Shown one piece after another: positions 43,965 through 51,507 of a DNA stretch of 64,000 nt (positions are counted from its first letter, which is position 1; every line of letters begins with the position of its first letter). Location: assembly GCF_013523055.1 (NCBI RefSeq), contig NZ_JAAMQM010000001.1, positions 398,910 to 462,909 on the forward strand. The letters are read 5' to 3'. The notes below the pieces were generated by a model, which had not been told where the DNA came from, ran no database searches, and saw only the letters and a list, made by a program, of their open reading frames with translations. Source of the DNA: Pseudomonas capeferrum (GTDB taxonomy: Bacteria; Pseudomonadota; Gammaproteobacteria; Pseudomonadales; Pseudomonadaceae). The translations under genes and the position numbers were made by a program.

Positions 43965-45983
43965 CTACTGGGCTTTTTCGATGCGCCAGATACCGAACGG
44001 CTGGTTCCAGGGCTCGATGCGCATCCATTGGGTCTTGCCGTGCCAGGTCCAGCGATGCCCGTTCATCAGGTCTTCGCCCAGGGTGTCGGCATTGTCGTCC
44101 AGCCCAAGCTCCCACAGCGGCAGTTCGAAATGCGCTTCCTGGGCGTTGTGCGGGTCGAGGCTGACCGCGACCAGGATGAAGTTGTCACGCTCCGCGGTGC
44201 GCTTGGCAAAGTAGAGGATGTTGTCGTTCCAGCAGTTGAGGAAGGTGAGGCCCAAGTGCGTCTGCAAGGCGCGGTTCTGACGACGGATGCGGTTGAGCTG
44301 GGCGATCTCGGCGATGATGTTGCCTGGCTGGGTGAAGTCACGTGGACGGATCTCGTACTTCTCCGAGTCCAGGTATTCTTCCTTGCCCGGTAGCGCGGCC
44401 GACTCGCACAGCTCGAAGCCCGAATACATCCCCCACAGCCCCGAGCCCATGGTGGCCAGCGCGGCGCGGATGAGGAACCCGGCGCGACCTGACTCATGCA
44501 GGAAGGCCGGGTTGATGTCGGGTGTGTTGACAAAGAAGTTCGGCCGGTAGCATTGGCTCCAGGGTGGCTGGTTGAGCTCCTGGAAATAGGTACTCAGTTC
44601 CTGTTTGGTGTTGCGCCAGGTGAAATAGGTGTAGCTCTGGGCATAACCGACCTTGCCCAGACGGGCCATCATCGCGGGCTTGGTAAAGGCTTCGGCCAGG
44701 AAGATGACATCGGGGTAACGGCTGCGCACGTTGGCGATCAACCATTGCCAGAACGGCAGTGGCTTGGTGTGAGGGTTATCGACGCGGAAGGTCTTGACGC
44801 CCTCTTCCGCCCAGCCAATGATCACATCGCGCAACGCCAGCCACAGCGAAGGGATTGCATCGGCCGCGTAGAAATCGACGTTGACGATATCCTGGTATTT
44901 CTTCGGCGGGTTTTCGGCATAACGAATGGTCCCGTCGGGGCGCCAACTGAACCAGCCCGGGTGCTCCTTGAGCCAAGGGTGGTCCTGCGAGCACTGGATG
45001 GCGAAGTCGAGCGCGATCTCCAGCCCGTAGGACGCGGCGGCGGCCACCAGTCGGCGGAAATCCTCGCGAGTACCCAGCTGGGGATGGATCGCGTCATGTC
45101 CGCCATCGGGGCTACCGATCGCGTAAGGGCTGCCAGGATCTCCCGGTACGGCCTGCAGCGAATTGTTGCGTCCCTTGCGGTGGCTCGTGCCGATAGGATG
45201 GATCGGCGGGAAATAGAGCACATCGAAACCCATGTCGCGGATCATCGGCAATCGCGAATGCACGTCGTTGAAGGTGCCGTGACGCTCGGGGTCATCGGTG
45301 ATCGAACGGGGAAACAGTTCATACCAGCTGGCGAAAAGGGCCCGCTCGCGGTCCACGTCCAGCGGTAGTTCGACGCTACGCGTGAGGTAGCTGCGGTGTT
45401 CGGCTTCGCTCATCAGTAGCGAGGTGTCCGGATGCAACAGGAGCGTCACCTGCTCTTCCACCGACTGGTCGGGCAAGCGTTGCTGGAGATCGTGCAACTG
45501 CTCGCGCAAAAGGCCATCGCTGCGCTCCATGCCCTGACCGAGCAACAGCCGACCTTCCTCGAGTTCGAGTTGCACGCTGACACCGGCATGGTATTTCTTC
45601 TCGAGGTCATAGCAATACGTGGCGAAGGGATCGATCCATGCTTCGATGGCGAACACATGCAACCCTAGCTCTACTGGGGTGAATTCGGCCTGCCAGAGGT
45701 CGTTGCCCAGGTGCTCCATTGGCACGCAGTGCCATCGACGGCTGTTCGCCTGGCGCCAGTTGAGCATGACGGCGAGGCGATCGTGACCATCGACATAGAC
45801 CTTGCTGCTGACCTGCAGGGGCTGCCCGCTGACAGCCTTGGCGGCGTAGGCACCGCCGTCGAGCACCGGCTGGGTGTCTTCAATAACGATACGTGGAGCC
45901 AGCAACGCTTGAGACAGGCTGATCGCCTGGTCTGGATGGTCGTTGGCCATGGGCACACTTTCGAAGGGCTCATTCCGGGACAT
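43965..45983 (-). CDS. glgE: alpha-1,4-glucan:maltose-1-phosphate maltosyltransferase GlgE
   Basis: About 672-aa GH13_3 enzyme extending glucan with maltosyl units from maltose-1-phosphate. Motifs: ALDFAIQCSQDHPWLKEHP, VKTFRVDNPHTKPLPFWQWL (nucleophile Asp), VIFLAEAFTKPAMM (acid/base Glu), and FFVNTPDINPAFLHESGR. ATG 45983 is chosen because GCAAGGTTCG precedes it; an in-frame ATG at 45998 (MEQGSM...) has no Shine-Dalgarno, and one at 45950 is also possible. It is the promoter-proximal gene of glgE-treS-glgB. Confidence 0.94.
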   Translation of the reverse strand: MSRNEPFESVPMANDHPDQAISLSQALLAPRIVIEDTQPVLDGGAYAAKAVSGQPLQVSSKVYVDGHDRLAVMLNWRQANSRRWHCVPMEHLGNDLWQAEFTPVELGLHVFAIEAWIDPFATYCYDLEKKYHAGVSVQLELEEGRLLLGQGMERSDGLLREQLHDLQQRLPDQSVEEQVTLLLHPDTSLLMSEAEHRSYLTRSVELPLDVDRERALFASWYELFPRSITDDPERHGTFNDVHSRLPMIRDMGFDVLYFPPIHPIGTSHRKGRNNSLQAVPGDPGSPYAIGSPDGGHDAIHPQLGTREDFRRLVAAAASYGLEIALDFAIQCSQDHPWLKEHPGWFSWRPDGTIRYAENPPKKYQDIVNVDFYAADAIPSLWLALRDVIIGWAEEGVKTFRVDNPHTKPLPFWQWLIANVRSRYPDVIFLAEAFTKPAMMARLGKVGYAQSYTYFTWRNTKQELSTYFQELNQPPWSQCYRPNFFVNTPDINPAFLHESGRAGFLIRAALATMGSGLWGMYSGFELCESAALPGKEEYLDSEKYEIRPRDFTQPGNIIAEIAQLNRIRRQNRALQTHLGLTFLNCWNDNILYFAKRTAERDNFILVAVSLDPHNAQEAHFELPLWELGLDDNADTLGEDLMNGHRWTWHGKTQWMRIEPWNQPFGIWRIEKAQ

Positions 45984-46150
45984 CGAACCTTGCTCCATTT
46001 CACTGAGGCGGTAGGGATGTTTGACTGCGACGGTAAGAGGTCAGAGCCGAGCTGCCTGCGCGGGTTCAAAAAATCAGAAAAAATGAGCGATTGGTGGGGG
46101 CGCTGGTCCATGCTTTCAGGACGTTTCATTTCCCATCGAGAGGCCAGGCC

Positions 46151-46312
46151 ATGAATATCCCGACGCCCCCGGAAACACCGGATCCGAACATCGACGATCC
46201 GAGCCTGCCACCCAGCGTTCCGAAGGAGGAGCCGGACGAGTTGCCGGTGAAGCCGACGATGCCGCCGACCGTGGGAGATCCGCCCAGTGAGGAACCACCG
46301 GTGAAGGCTTGA
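46151..46312 (+). CDS. proline-rich acidic small protein
   Basis: 53-aa ORF with 18 prolines and many Asp/Glu (TPPETPDPNIDD, VPKEEPDELPVKP, DPPSEEPPVKA); certainly disordered, no domain. GAGAGGCCAGGCC precedes the ATG and it diverges from glgE with a 167-bp gap. The low sequence complexity makes chance ORF status hard to exclude, but the ribosome-binding site and the absence of such composition in flanking frames favour a real gene. Function unknown. Confidence 0.55.
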   Translation: MNIPTPPETPDPNIDDPSLPPSVPKEEPDELPVKPTMPPTVGDPPSEEPPVKA

Positions 46313-46380
46313 GCGAGACCGCATAGAAGCGGTTGCCTGACAATCGCGAGGCCTGCTGCTGGACCTTCGCTGCCCTCAAG

Positions 46381-46597
46381 ATCGAGCGCCGCCCGCGCGG
46401 CGCTTCGCGCGGTGCATGTCATGGCATGTGTAGGGCCCTTGAGATCGAGCGCCGCCCGCGCGGCGCTTCGCGCAGTGCATGTCATGGCATGTGTAGGGCC
46501 CTTGAGATCGAGCGCCGCCCGCGCGGCGCTTCGCGCAGTGCATGTCATGGCATGTGTAGGGCCCTTGAGATCGAGCGCCGCCCGCGCGGCGCTTTGC
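46381..46597. repeat. 63-bp tandem repeat, 3 full copies and a partial fourth
   Basis: Units 46381-46443, 46444-46506, 46507-46569 and partial 46570-46597. Copies 2 and 3 are identical; copy 1 differs at one base. Each unit holds an 18-bp palindrome (GCGCCGC-CCGC-GCGGCGC) and a second short dyad around GCATGTCATGGCATGT. Because 63 is divisible by 3, frames stay open on both strands with a 21-residue period; I do not regard these as genes. Inverted, degenerate copies lie at 46809-46893 and 47094-47150. This array is the left part of a ~1-kb gene-free stretch (46313-47320). Confidence 0.9.
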
Positions 46598-46808
46598 GAG
46601 TAAACTCGCTCCCACATTTGTTGCAACGTGCCATGGCCTGCGAGATTGGAGTTGTCAGCCTAGGTGCATGGCTGGGGACTGCATCAAGGCTGTTGTTGGC
46701 ACCTCCTTATCCTTGCCATACAAACAAGGGCTAAGACCTCGATCTATCAGGCCATGGCACGGTGCAACAAATGTGGGAGCGGCGGTTCGCCGATGCGATT
46801 TACCCGCG
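46595..46808. mobile_element. REPIN/MITE-like element, copy A
   Basis: About 214 bp bounded by ~32-bp terminal inverted repeats: left GCGAGTAAACTCGCTCCCAC..TTGTTGCAA, right TTGCAACAAATGTGGGAGCGG..CCCGCG. The right arm is broken by about 16 extra bases after position 46782. The ends carry the REP core TGTGGGAGCGGG, the inside has no ORF of known type. The body matches copy B at a constant offset of 299 bp. Confidence 0.75.
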
Positions 46809-46893
46809 AAGCGCCGCGCGGGCGGCGCTCGATTTCAAGGACACTACACATACCATGACATGCATCGCGCGAAGCGCCACGCGAGCGGCGCTT
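46809..46893. repeat. inverted degenerate copy of the 63-bp unit
   Basis: Reading GAAGCGCCGCGCGGGCGGCG.. then ACATACCATGACATGCATCG.., this is the reverse complement of the tandem unit at 46381-46597 with substitutions, followed by the start of another unit. It fills the space between elements A and B. Confidence 0.7.
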
Positions 46894-47093
46894 CGCGAGT
46901 AAACTCGCTCCCACATTTGTTGCAATGCGCCATGGCCTGTGAGATTGGAGTTGTCAGCCTTGGTGCATGGCTGGGGTCTGCATCAAGGCTGTTGTTGGCA
47001 CCTCATTATCCTTGCCATACAAACAAGGGCTAAGACCTCGGTCTATCAGGCCATGGCACATTGCAACAAATGTGGGAGCGGGTTTACCCGCGA
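46894..47093. mobile_element. REPIN/MITE-like element, copy B
   Basis: 200 bp with intact terminal inverted repeats (left CGCGAGTAAACTCGCTCCCA.., right ..TGGGAGCGGGTTTACCCGCG; two mismatches over ~32 bp). The internal part is nearly the same as copy A, including GAGATTGGAGTTGTCAGCCT. No transposase is in the window, so it would be non-autonomous. Confidence 0.75.
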
Positions 47094-47150
47094 AGCGCCA
47101 CGCAAGCGGCGCTCGATCTTGAGGGCACTAAAAGACCAATGCCATGCACC
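47094..47150. repeat. second inverted degenerate copy of the 63-bp unit
   Basis: AGCGCCACGCAAGCGGCGCT.. followed by GAGGGCACTAAAAGACCAAT and ATGCACC is a decayed, inverted form of the 63-bp unit. From 47151 to 47320 no further repeat or gene is seen. Confidence 0.5.
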
Positions 47151-47320
47151 TGGCGGCCCTCGCCCAATTCCGATACCACATCCCGGATACTCACCCACCG
47201 AATCAAAGCCGCAGACAATTACCGCTCAGCCCAATCGCATTCAAAACTGATATTTCTGTCAGTGGCAAACCTTCAAGATCTTGCCGACCATAGGCTCTCC
47301 TCCCATCAGGAGCTCGGGCC

Positions 47321-47545
47321 ATGGGCACAAGCCAGTCCGCCGTTCTCATGCACATTCTCGGCATGCTTCGGGAATTTGGTGTGCCCGAACATCAGGTAGA
47401 GCATGAACCGAGATTGAACCGGTTGTTGAATTCCCAGGAACTCGAAGATCTGTCCAAAGAACTCTCCCAGGCCTATGGCATCGACCTCAGCACTGACAGG
47501 ATCGATACCGTACCTCGCCTCGTCCACGCCATCCATGGCGACTAG
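47321..47545 (+). CDS. small acyl-carrier-protein-like protein
   Basis: 74-aa ORF with CAGGAG 9 bases before ATG 47321. The second half, LSKELSQAYGIDLSTDRIDTVPRLVHAI, follows the helix II-IV pattern of acyl carrier proteins (acidic loop, hydrophobic helix, a TV-x-x-L-V-x-x-I ending). The phosphopantetheine-attachment DSL motif is missing: the aligned stretch reads LNRLLNSQELEDL. So if it is ACP-derived it cannot carry the usual arm at that place. It stands alone between the repeat region and the liu operon. Not recognised as a named family. Confidence 0.6.
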   Translation: MGTSQSAVLMHILGMLREFGVPEHQVEHEPRLNRLLNSQELEDLSKELSQAYGIDLSTDRIDTVPRLVHAIHGD

Positions 47546-47706
47546 CCAGGTACGACCGTCTTCACCCCTTCGCGAAACGCAAGCCTGGTGCCGCCCGCCC
47601 GATAGGCTGCTGGTGAAGTTCGCTCCCTGCATCGACCGCCATTCAAAGCAAGCTCAGGGACCCAAGGTAAGCACGTCACAACCATGATGTTTATTCGAAA
47701 CCCACA

Positions 47707-47743
47707 TTGACAGACCACCCACCCAGGTTTACGTTAACGTAAA
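47707..47743 (+). promoter_or_regulatory. liu operon promoter with LiuR-type operator
   Basis: TTTACGTTAACGTAAA at 47728-47743 is a perfect 16-bp palindrome 71 bp before liuA. It agrees with the MerR-family LiuR motif described for branched-chain amino-acid degradation genes in proteobacteria. A consensus -35 TTGACA lies at 47707-47712, and the palindrome covers where the -10 should be. The liuR gene itself is not in the window. Confidence 0.75.
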
Positions 47744-47814
47744 GGTAACTGATCGAACGGGCCGTGCTGGCGTGCCAGCACCCTCATGAAAACCAAGAAC
47801 AAGAAGGTGCCTCA

Positions 47815-48978
47815 ATGTACTACCCCTCCCTGAATTTCGGCCTGGGTGAAACCCTCGACATGCTTCGTGAACAGGTGCAGGCCTTTGTCGCCAAGGAAAT
47901 AGCGCCGCGCGCGGCGCAGATCGACCAGGACAACCTGTTCCCCGCCGATCTGTGGCGCAAACTCGGTGACATGGGTCTGCTCGGTATCACGGTGTCGGAA
48001 GAATATGGCGGCGCCGGTCTGGGCTATCTGGCGCATGCAGTCGTCATGGAAGAGATAAGCCGCGGCTCGGCCTCGGTCGCGCTGTCCTACGGCGCTCACT
48101 CCAATCTTTGCGTCAACCAGATCAACCGCAATGGCACCGAAGCGCAAAAACGCAAGTACCTGCCTGGGCTGATCAGCGGCGAGCATGTCGGCGCGCTCGC
48201 CATGAGCGAACCGAACGCTGGTTCCGACGTGGTTTCCATGAAGCTGCGCGCCGAGCGCCGCGGCGACCACTTCGTGCTCAACGGCAGCAAGACCTGGATC
48301 ACCAACGGTCCGGACGCCAGCACCTACGTGATCTATGCCAAGACCGATCTGGACAAGGGTGCGCATGGCATCACCGCCTTCATCGTCGAACGCGACTGGC
48401 AAGGTTTCAGTCGTAGCGCCAAGTTCGACAAGCTGGGCATGCGCGGCTCCAATACCTGCGAGCTCCATTTCGACAACGTCCGAGTCCCGGAAGAAAACAT
48501 CCTCGGTCAGCTCGACGGGGGTGTGAAAGTGCTCATGAGCGGACTGGATTACGAGCGCGTGGTGCTCGCGGGCGGGCCGACCGGGATCATGCAGGCCTGC
48601 ATGGACCTGGTCCTGCCCTATGTCCACGACCGCAAGCAGTTCGGCCAGAGCATCGGCGAGTTCCAGTTGATCCAGGGCAAACTGGCCGACATGTACACCC
48701 AGCTCAACGCCAGTCGTGCCTACCTGTATGCCGTGGCGCAGGCGTGCGATCGCGGCGAGACCACGCGCAAGGATGCCGCCGGGGTCATCCTGCACACCGC
48801 CGAGCGCGCCACGCAAATGGCCCTGGAAGCGATCCAGATCCTCGGCGGCAACGGCTATATCAACGAGTTTCCCGCCGGGCGTCTGCTGCGCGACGCCAAG
48901 CTCTACGAGATCGGTGCAGGCACCAGCGAGATTCGCCGAATGCTTATCGGCCGCGAGCTGTTCCAGGAAACGCGCTGA
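47815..48978 (+). CDS. liuA: isovaleryl-CoA dehydrogenase
   Basis: 387-aa acyl-CoA dehydrogenase family flavoprotein; oxidises isovaleryl-CoA to 3-methylcrotonyl-CoA in leucine degradation. The catalytic base is at E247 in [15 protein letters not shown], the position used by isovaleryl-CoA dehydrogenases rather than the C-terminal Glu of short/medium-chain enzymes. FAD segments [16 protein letters not shown] and [19 protein letters not shown] are intact. ATG 47815 follows AAGAAGGTGCCTC; the longer ORF from 47764 lacks support. It is the first gene of liuABCD. Confidence 0.95.
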   Translation: MYYPSLNFGLGETLDMLREQVQAFVAKEIAPRAAQIDQDNLFPADLWRKLGDMGLLGITVSEEYGGAGLGYLAHAVVMEEISRGSASVALSYGAHSNLCVNQINRNGTEAQKRKYLPGLISGEHVGALAMSEPNAGSDVVSMKLRAERRGDHFVLNGSKTWITNGPDASTYVIYAKTDLDKGAHGITAFIVERDWQGFSRSAKFDKLGMRGSNTCELHFDNVRVPEENILGQLDGGVKVLMSGLDYERVVLAGGPTGIMQACMDLVLPYVHDRKQFGQSIGEFQLIQGKLADMYTQLNASRAYLYAVAQACDRGETTRKDAAGVILHTAERATQMALEAIQILGGNGYINEFPAGRLLRDAKLYEIGAGTSEIRRMLIGRELFQETR

Positions 48979-49081
48979 GGCATTGCGGGCAGGAATGGAC
49001 ACAACTTTCCGCCCGCGTTGTCCGTCCCTTCCACACCGATCCATCCGGCGGCTGACAGCCGTTGCCGCGTGAGGAATCACG

Positions 49082-50686
49082 ATGATCTTGAAGTCACAGT
49101 TGAACACCAAGTCCGCGGAATTCTCCCGCAATCACGCGGCCATGATGGCCCAGGTGCATGCCTTGCACGAGCTGCTCGCCCGAGTGCGACAGGGCGGTGG
49201 GTCAGCCGCCCAGGAGCGGCACGTGTCACGGGGCAAACTGCTGCCCCGCGAGCGTATCGGCCGCCTGCTCGATCAAGGCTCGCCTTTTCTTGAGATCGGC
49301 CAGCTGGCGGCCCATGAGGTCTACGGTGAGGACGTCCCCGCCGCGGGCGTGATAGCCGGAATCGGTCGGGTCGAAGGGGTCGAATGCATGATCGTGGCCA
49401 ATGACGCCACGGTCAAAGGGGGCTCCTATTACCCATTGACGGTCAAGAAACACCTGCGCGCCCAGACCATTGCGCTGCAGAACCGCCTGCCGTGCATCTA
49501 TCTGGTCGATTCCGGGGGCGCCAACCTGCCACGTCAGGACGAAGTCTTTCCGGACCGCGAGCATTTCGGGCGCATCTTTTTCAACCAGGCCAACATGAGC
49601 GCCCTGGGCATCGCGCAGATCGCCGTGGTGATGGGCTCCTGCACGGCTGGCGGCGCCTATGTACCGGCCATGGCCGACGAAGCGATCATGGTTCGTGAGC
49701 AGGCCACCATTTTCCTCGCCGGTCCGCCGCTGGTGAAGGCCGCCACCGGAGAAGTGGTCAGCGCCGAAGCCTTGGGCGGCGCCGACGTGCACTGCCGCAT
49801 CAGCGGGGTAGCCGACCATTACGCTGACGATGACCAGCATGCCCTGGCCATCGCCCGGCGCTGCGTTGCCAACCTCAACTGGCGCAAGCTGGGCGAACTT
49901 CGCCAGCAGGCGCCGATCGCCCCGCTATACGAAGCAGGCGAGCTGTATGGGGTGGTACCAGCCGATGCCAAACAGCCTTTCGATGCTCGCGAAGTCATCG
50001 CCCGGCTGGTCGACGGCTCGGTGTTCGATGAATTCAAAGCGCTTTTCGGCACGACCCTGGTGTGCGGCTTCGCTCACTTGCACGGTTACCCGGTGGCAAT
50101 CCTGGCCAACAACGGCATCCTTTTCGCCGAAGCGGCGCAGAAAGGCGCGCATTTCATCGAGCTCGCCTGCCAGCGAGGCATTCCTCTGATCTTCCTGCAG
50201 AACATCACCGGCTTCATGGTCGGCAAGAAATACGAAGAAGGCGGCATCGCCAAGCATGGCGCCAAACTGGTCACCGCCGTGGCCTGCGCTCAGGTCCCGA
50301 AATTTACCGTGATCATCGGCGGCAGTTTCGGGGCAGGCAATTATGGAATGTGCGGCCGCGCCTACGACCCACGGTTCCTGTGGATGTGGCCGAACGCGCG
50401 TATCGGCGTGATGGGTGCCGAGCAGGCCGCCGGCGTCCTGGTACAGGTCAAGCGCGAGCAGAGCGAACGCAGCGGTCAGGCCTTCGGCAGCGACGACGAG
50501 GCCAGGCTGAAACAACCGATCCTCGAACAGTACGAACGCCAGGGCCACCCTTACTATTCCAGTGCCAGGCTGTGGGATGACGGTGTCATCGATCCGGCCC
50601 AGACCCGAGACGTGCTTGCCCTGGCGTTGTCCGCCGCGCTCAACGCCCCTATCGAACAAAGCCGTTTCGGCATTTTCCGGATGTAA
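49082..50686 (+). CDS. liuB: methylcrotonyl-CoA carboxylase carboxyltransferase subunit
   Basis: 534-aa beta subunit of the biotin enzyme that carboxylates 3-methylcrotonyl-CoA. The two crotonase-like halves are visible: [27 protein letters not shown] CoA site near residues 145-165 and, in the second half, [26 protein letters not shown] near 378-403 with [18 protein letters not shown]. Gap from liuA is 103 bp; liuC begins 2 bp after its stop. Confidence 0.96.
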   Translation: MILKSQLNTKSAEFSRNHAAMMAQVHALHELLARVRQGGGSAAQERHVSRGKLLPRERIGRLLDQGSPFLEIGQLAAHEVYGEDVPAAGVIAGIGRVEGVECMIVANDATVKGGSYYPLTVKKHLRAQTIALQNRLPCIYLVDSGGANLPRQDEVFPDREHFGRIFFNQANMSALGIAQIAVVMGSCTAGGAYVPAMADEAIMVREQATIFLAGPPLVKAATGEVVSAEALGGADVHCRISGVADHYADDDQHALAIARRCVANLNWRKLGELRQQAPIAPLYEAGELYGVVPADAKQPFDAREVIARLVDGSVFDEFKALFGTTLVCGFAHLHGYPVAILANNGILFAEAAQKGAHFIELACQRGIPLIFLQNITGFMVGKKYEEGGIAKHGAKLVTAVACAQVPKFTVIIGGSFGAGNYGMCGRAYDPRFLWMWPNARIGVMGAEQAAGVLVQVKREQSERSGQAFGSDDEARLKQPILEQYERQGHPYYSSARLWDDGVIDPAQTRDVLALALSAALNAPIEQSRFGIFRM

Positions 50687-50688
50687 CC

Positions 50689-51507
50689 ATGAACGACTTC
50701 AGCACCCTTGAACTGGTCAAGGACCCCCGTGGTTTCGCCACCCTCTGGCTGAGCCGTGCGGACAAGAACAATGCCTTCAACGCGCAGATGATCCGAGAGC
50801 TGATCCTGGCCATCGATCAGGTAGACAACGACGCTACCCTGCGATTCTTGCTGCTGCGCGGTCGTGGTCGACACTTCAGCGCCGGTGCCGACCTGGCCTG
50901 GATGCAACAGGCGGCGGAACTCGACTACAACACCAACCTGGACGACGCGCGCGAGTTGGCCGAGCTGATGTACAACCTGGCGCGGCTCAAGATCCCCACC
51001 TTGGCCGTCGTGCAGGGCGCCGCCTTTGGCGGAGCCCTGGGCCTGATCAGTTGCTGCGACATGGCCATCGGCAGCGAGGATGCACAATTGTGCCTGTCGG
51101 AAGTGCGCATTGGTCTCGCACCGGCCGTCATAAGTCCTTTCGTGGTCCAAGCCATGGGCGAACGCGCGGCCCGTCGCTACGCCCTGACCGCCGAACGTTT
51201 CAGCGGCATACGCGCCCGAGAGCTGGGATTGTTCGCCGAGGCCTACCCCAGCGCCGACCTGGAGAGCCAGGTTGAGGCATGGGTGGGCAACCTGCTGCAG
51301 AACAGCCCGTATGCCATGCGAGCCAGCAAGGAATTGCTGCGAGAAGTGGGACACGGCGAGCTTACCCCTGCCCTGCGCCACTACTGCGAGACCGCCATTG
51401 CCCGCATCAGGGTCAGTGCCGAGGGCCAGGAAGGGCTGCGCGCCTTTCTGGAAAAACGCGCCCCGGCCTGGCAAGCCCCTGCCCACTCCGAGGACTCGCG
51501 CCCATGA
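50689..51507 (+). CDS. liuC: 3-methylglutaconyl-CoA hydratase (LiuC-type crotonase)
   Basis: 272-aa crotonase that hydrates 3-methylglutaconyl-CoA to HMG-CoA in leucine and acyclic-terpene degradation. Oxyanion loop HFSAGADLAWM near residues 64-74 and VQGAAFGGALGLISCCDM near 108-125; LCLSEVRIGLAPAVISPFV follows. Named from position between the two carboxylase subunits; the fold alone would not give the substrate. It starts 2 bp after liuB and overlaps liuD by 4 bp. Confidence 0.92.
   Translation: MNDFSTLELVKDPRGFATLWLSRADKNNAFNAQMIRELILAIDQVDNDATLRFLLLRGRGRHFSAGADLAWMQQAAELDYNTNLDDARELAELMYNLARLKIPTLAVVQGAAFGGALGLISCCDMAIGSEDAQLCLSEVRIGLAPAVISPFVVQAMGERAARRYALTAERFSGIRARELGLFAEAYPSADLESQVEAWVGNLLQNSPYAMRASKELLREVGHGELTPALRHYCETAIARIRVSAEGQEGLRAFLEKRAPAWQAPAHSEDSRP

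Noticed and set aside
46381..46597. CRISPR array
   Set aside because: The units are contiguous with no unique spacers and no cas gene is near.
46333..46734. Repeat-containing ORFs (on both strands) over the 63-bp array
   Set aside because: They exist only because the unit is 63 bp; several frames are open at once, no good ribosome-binding site and no domain.
46668..47033. 121-aa and similar ORFs inside elements A and B
   Set aside because: Span the inverted repeats and differ between the two copies in frame; no transposase motif.
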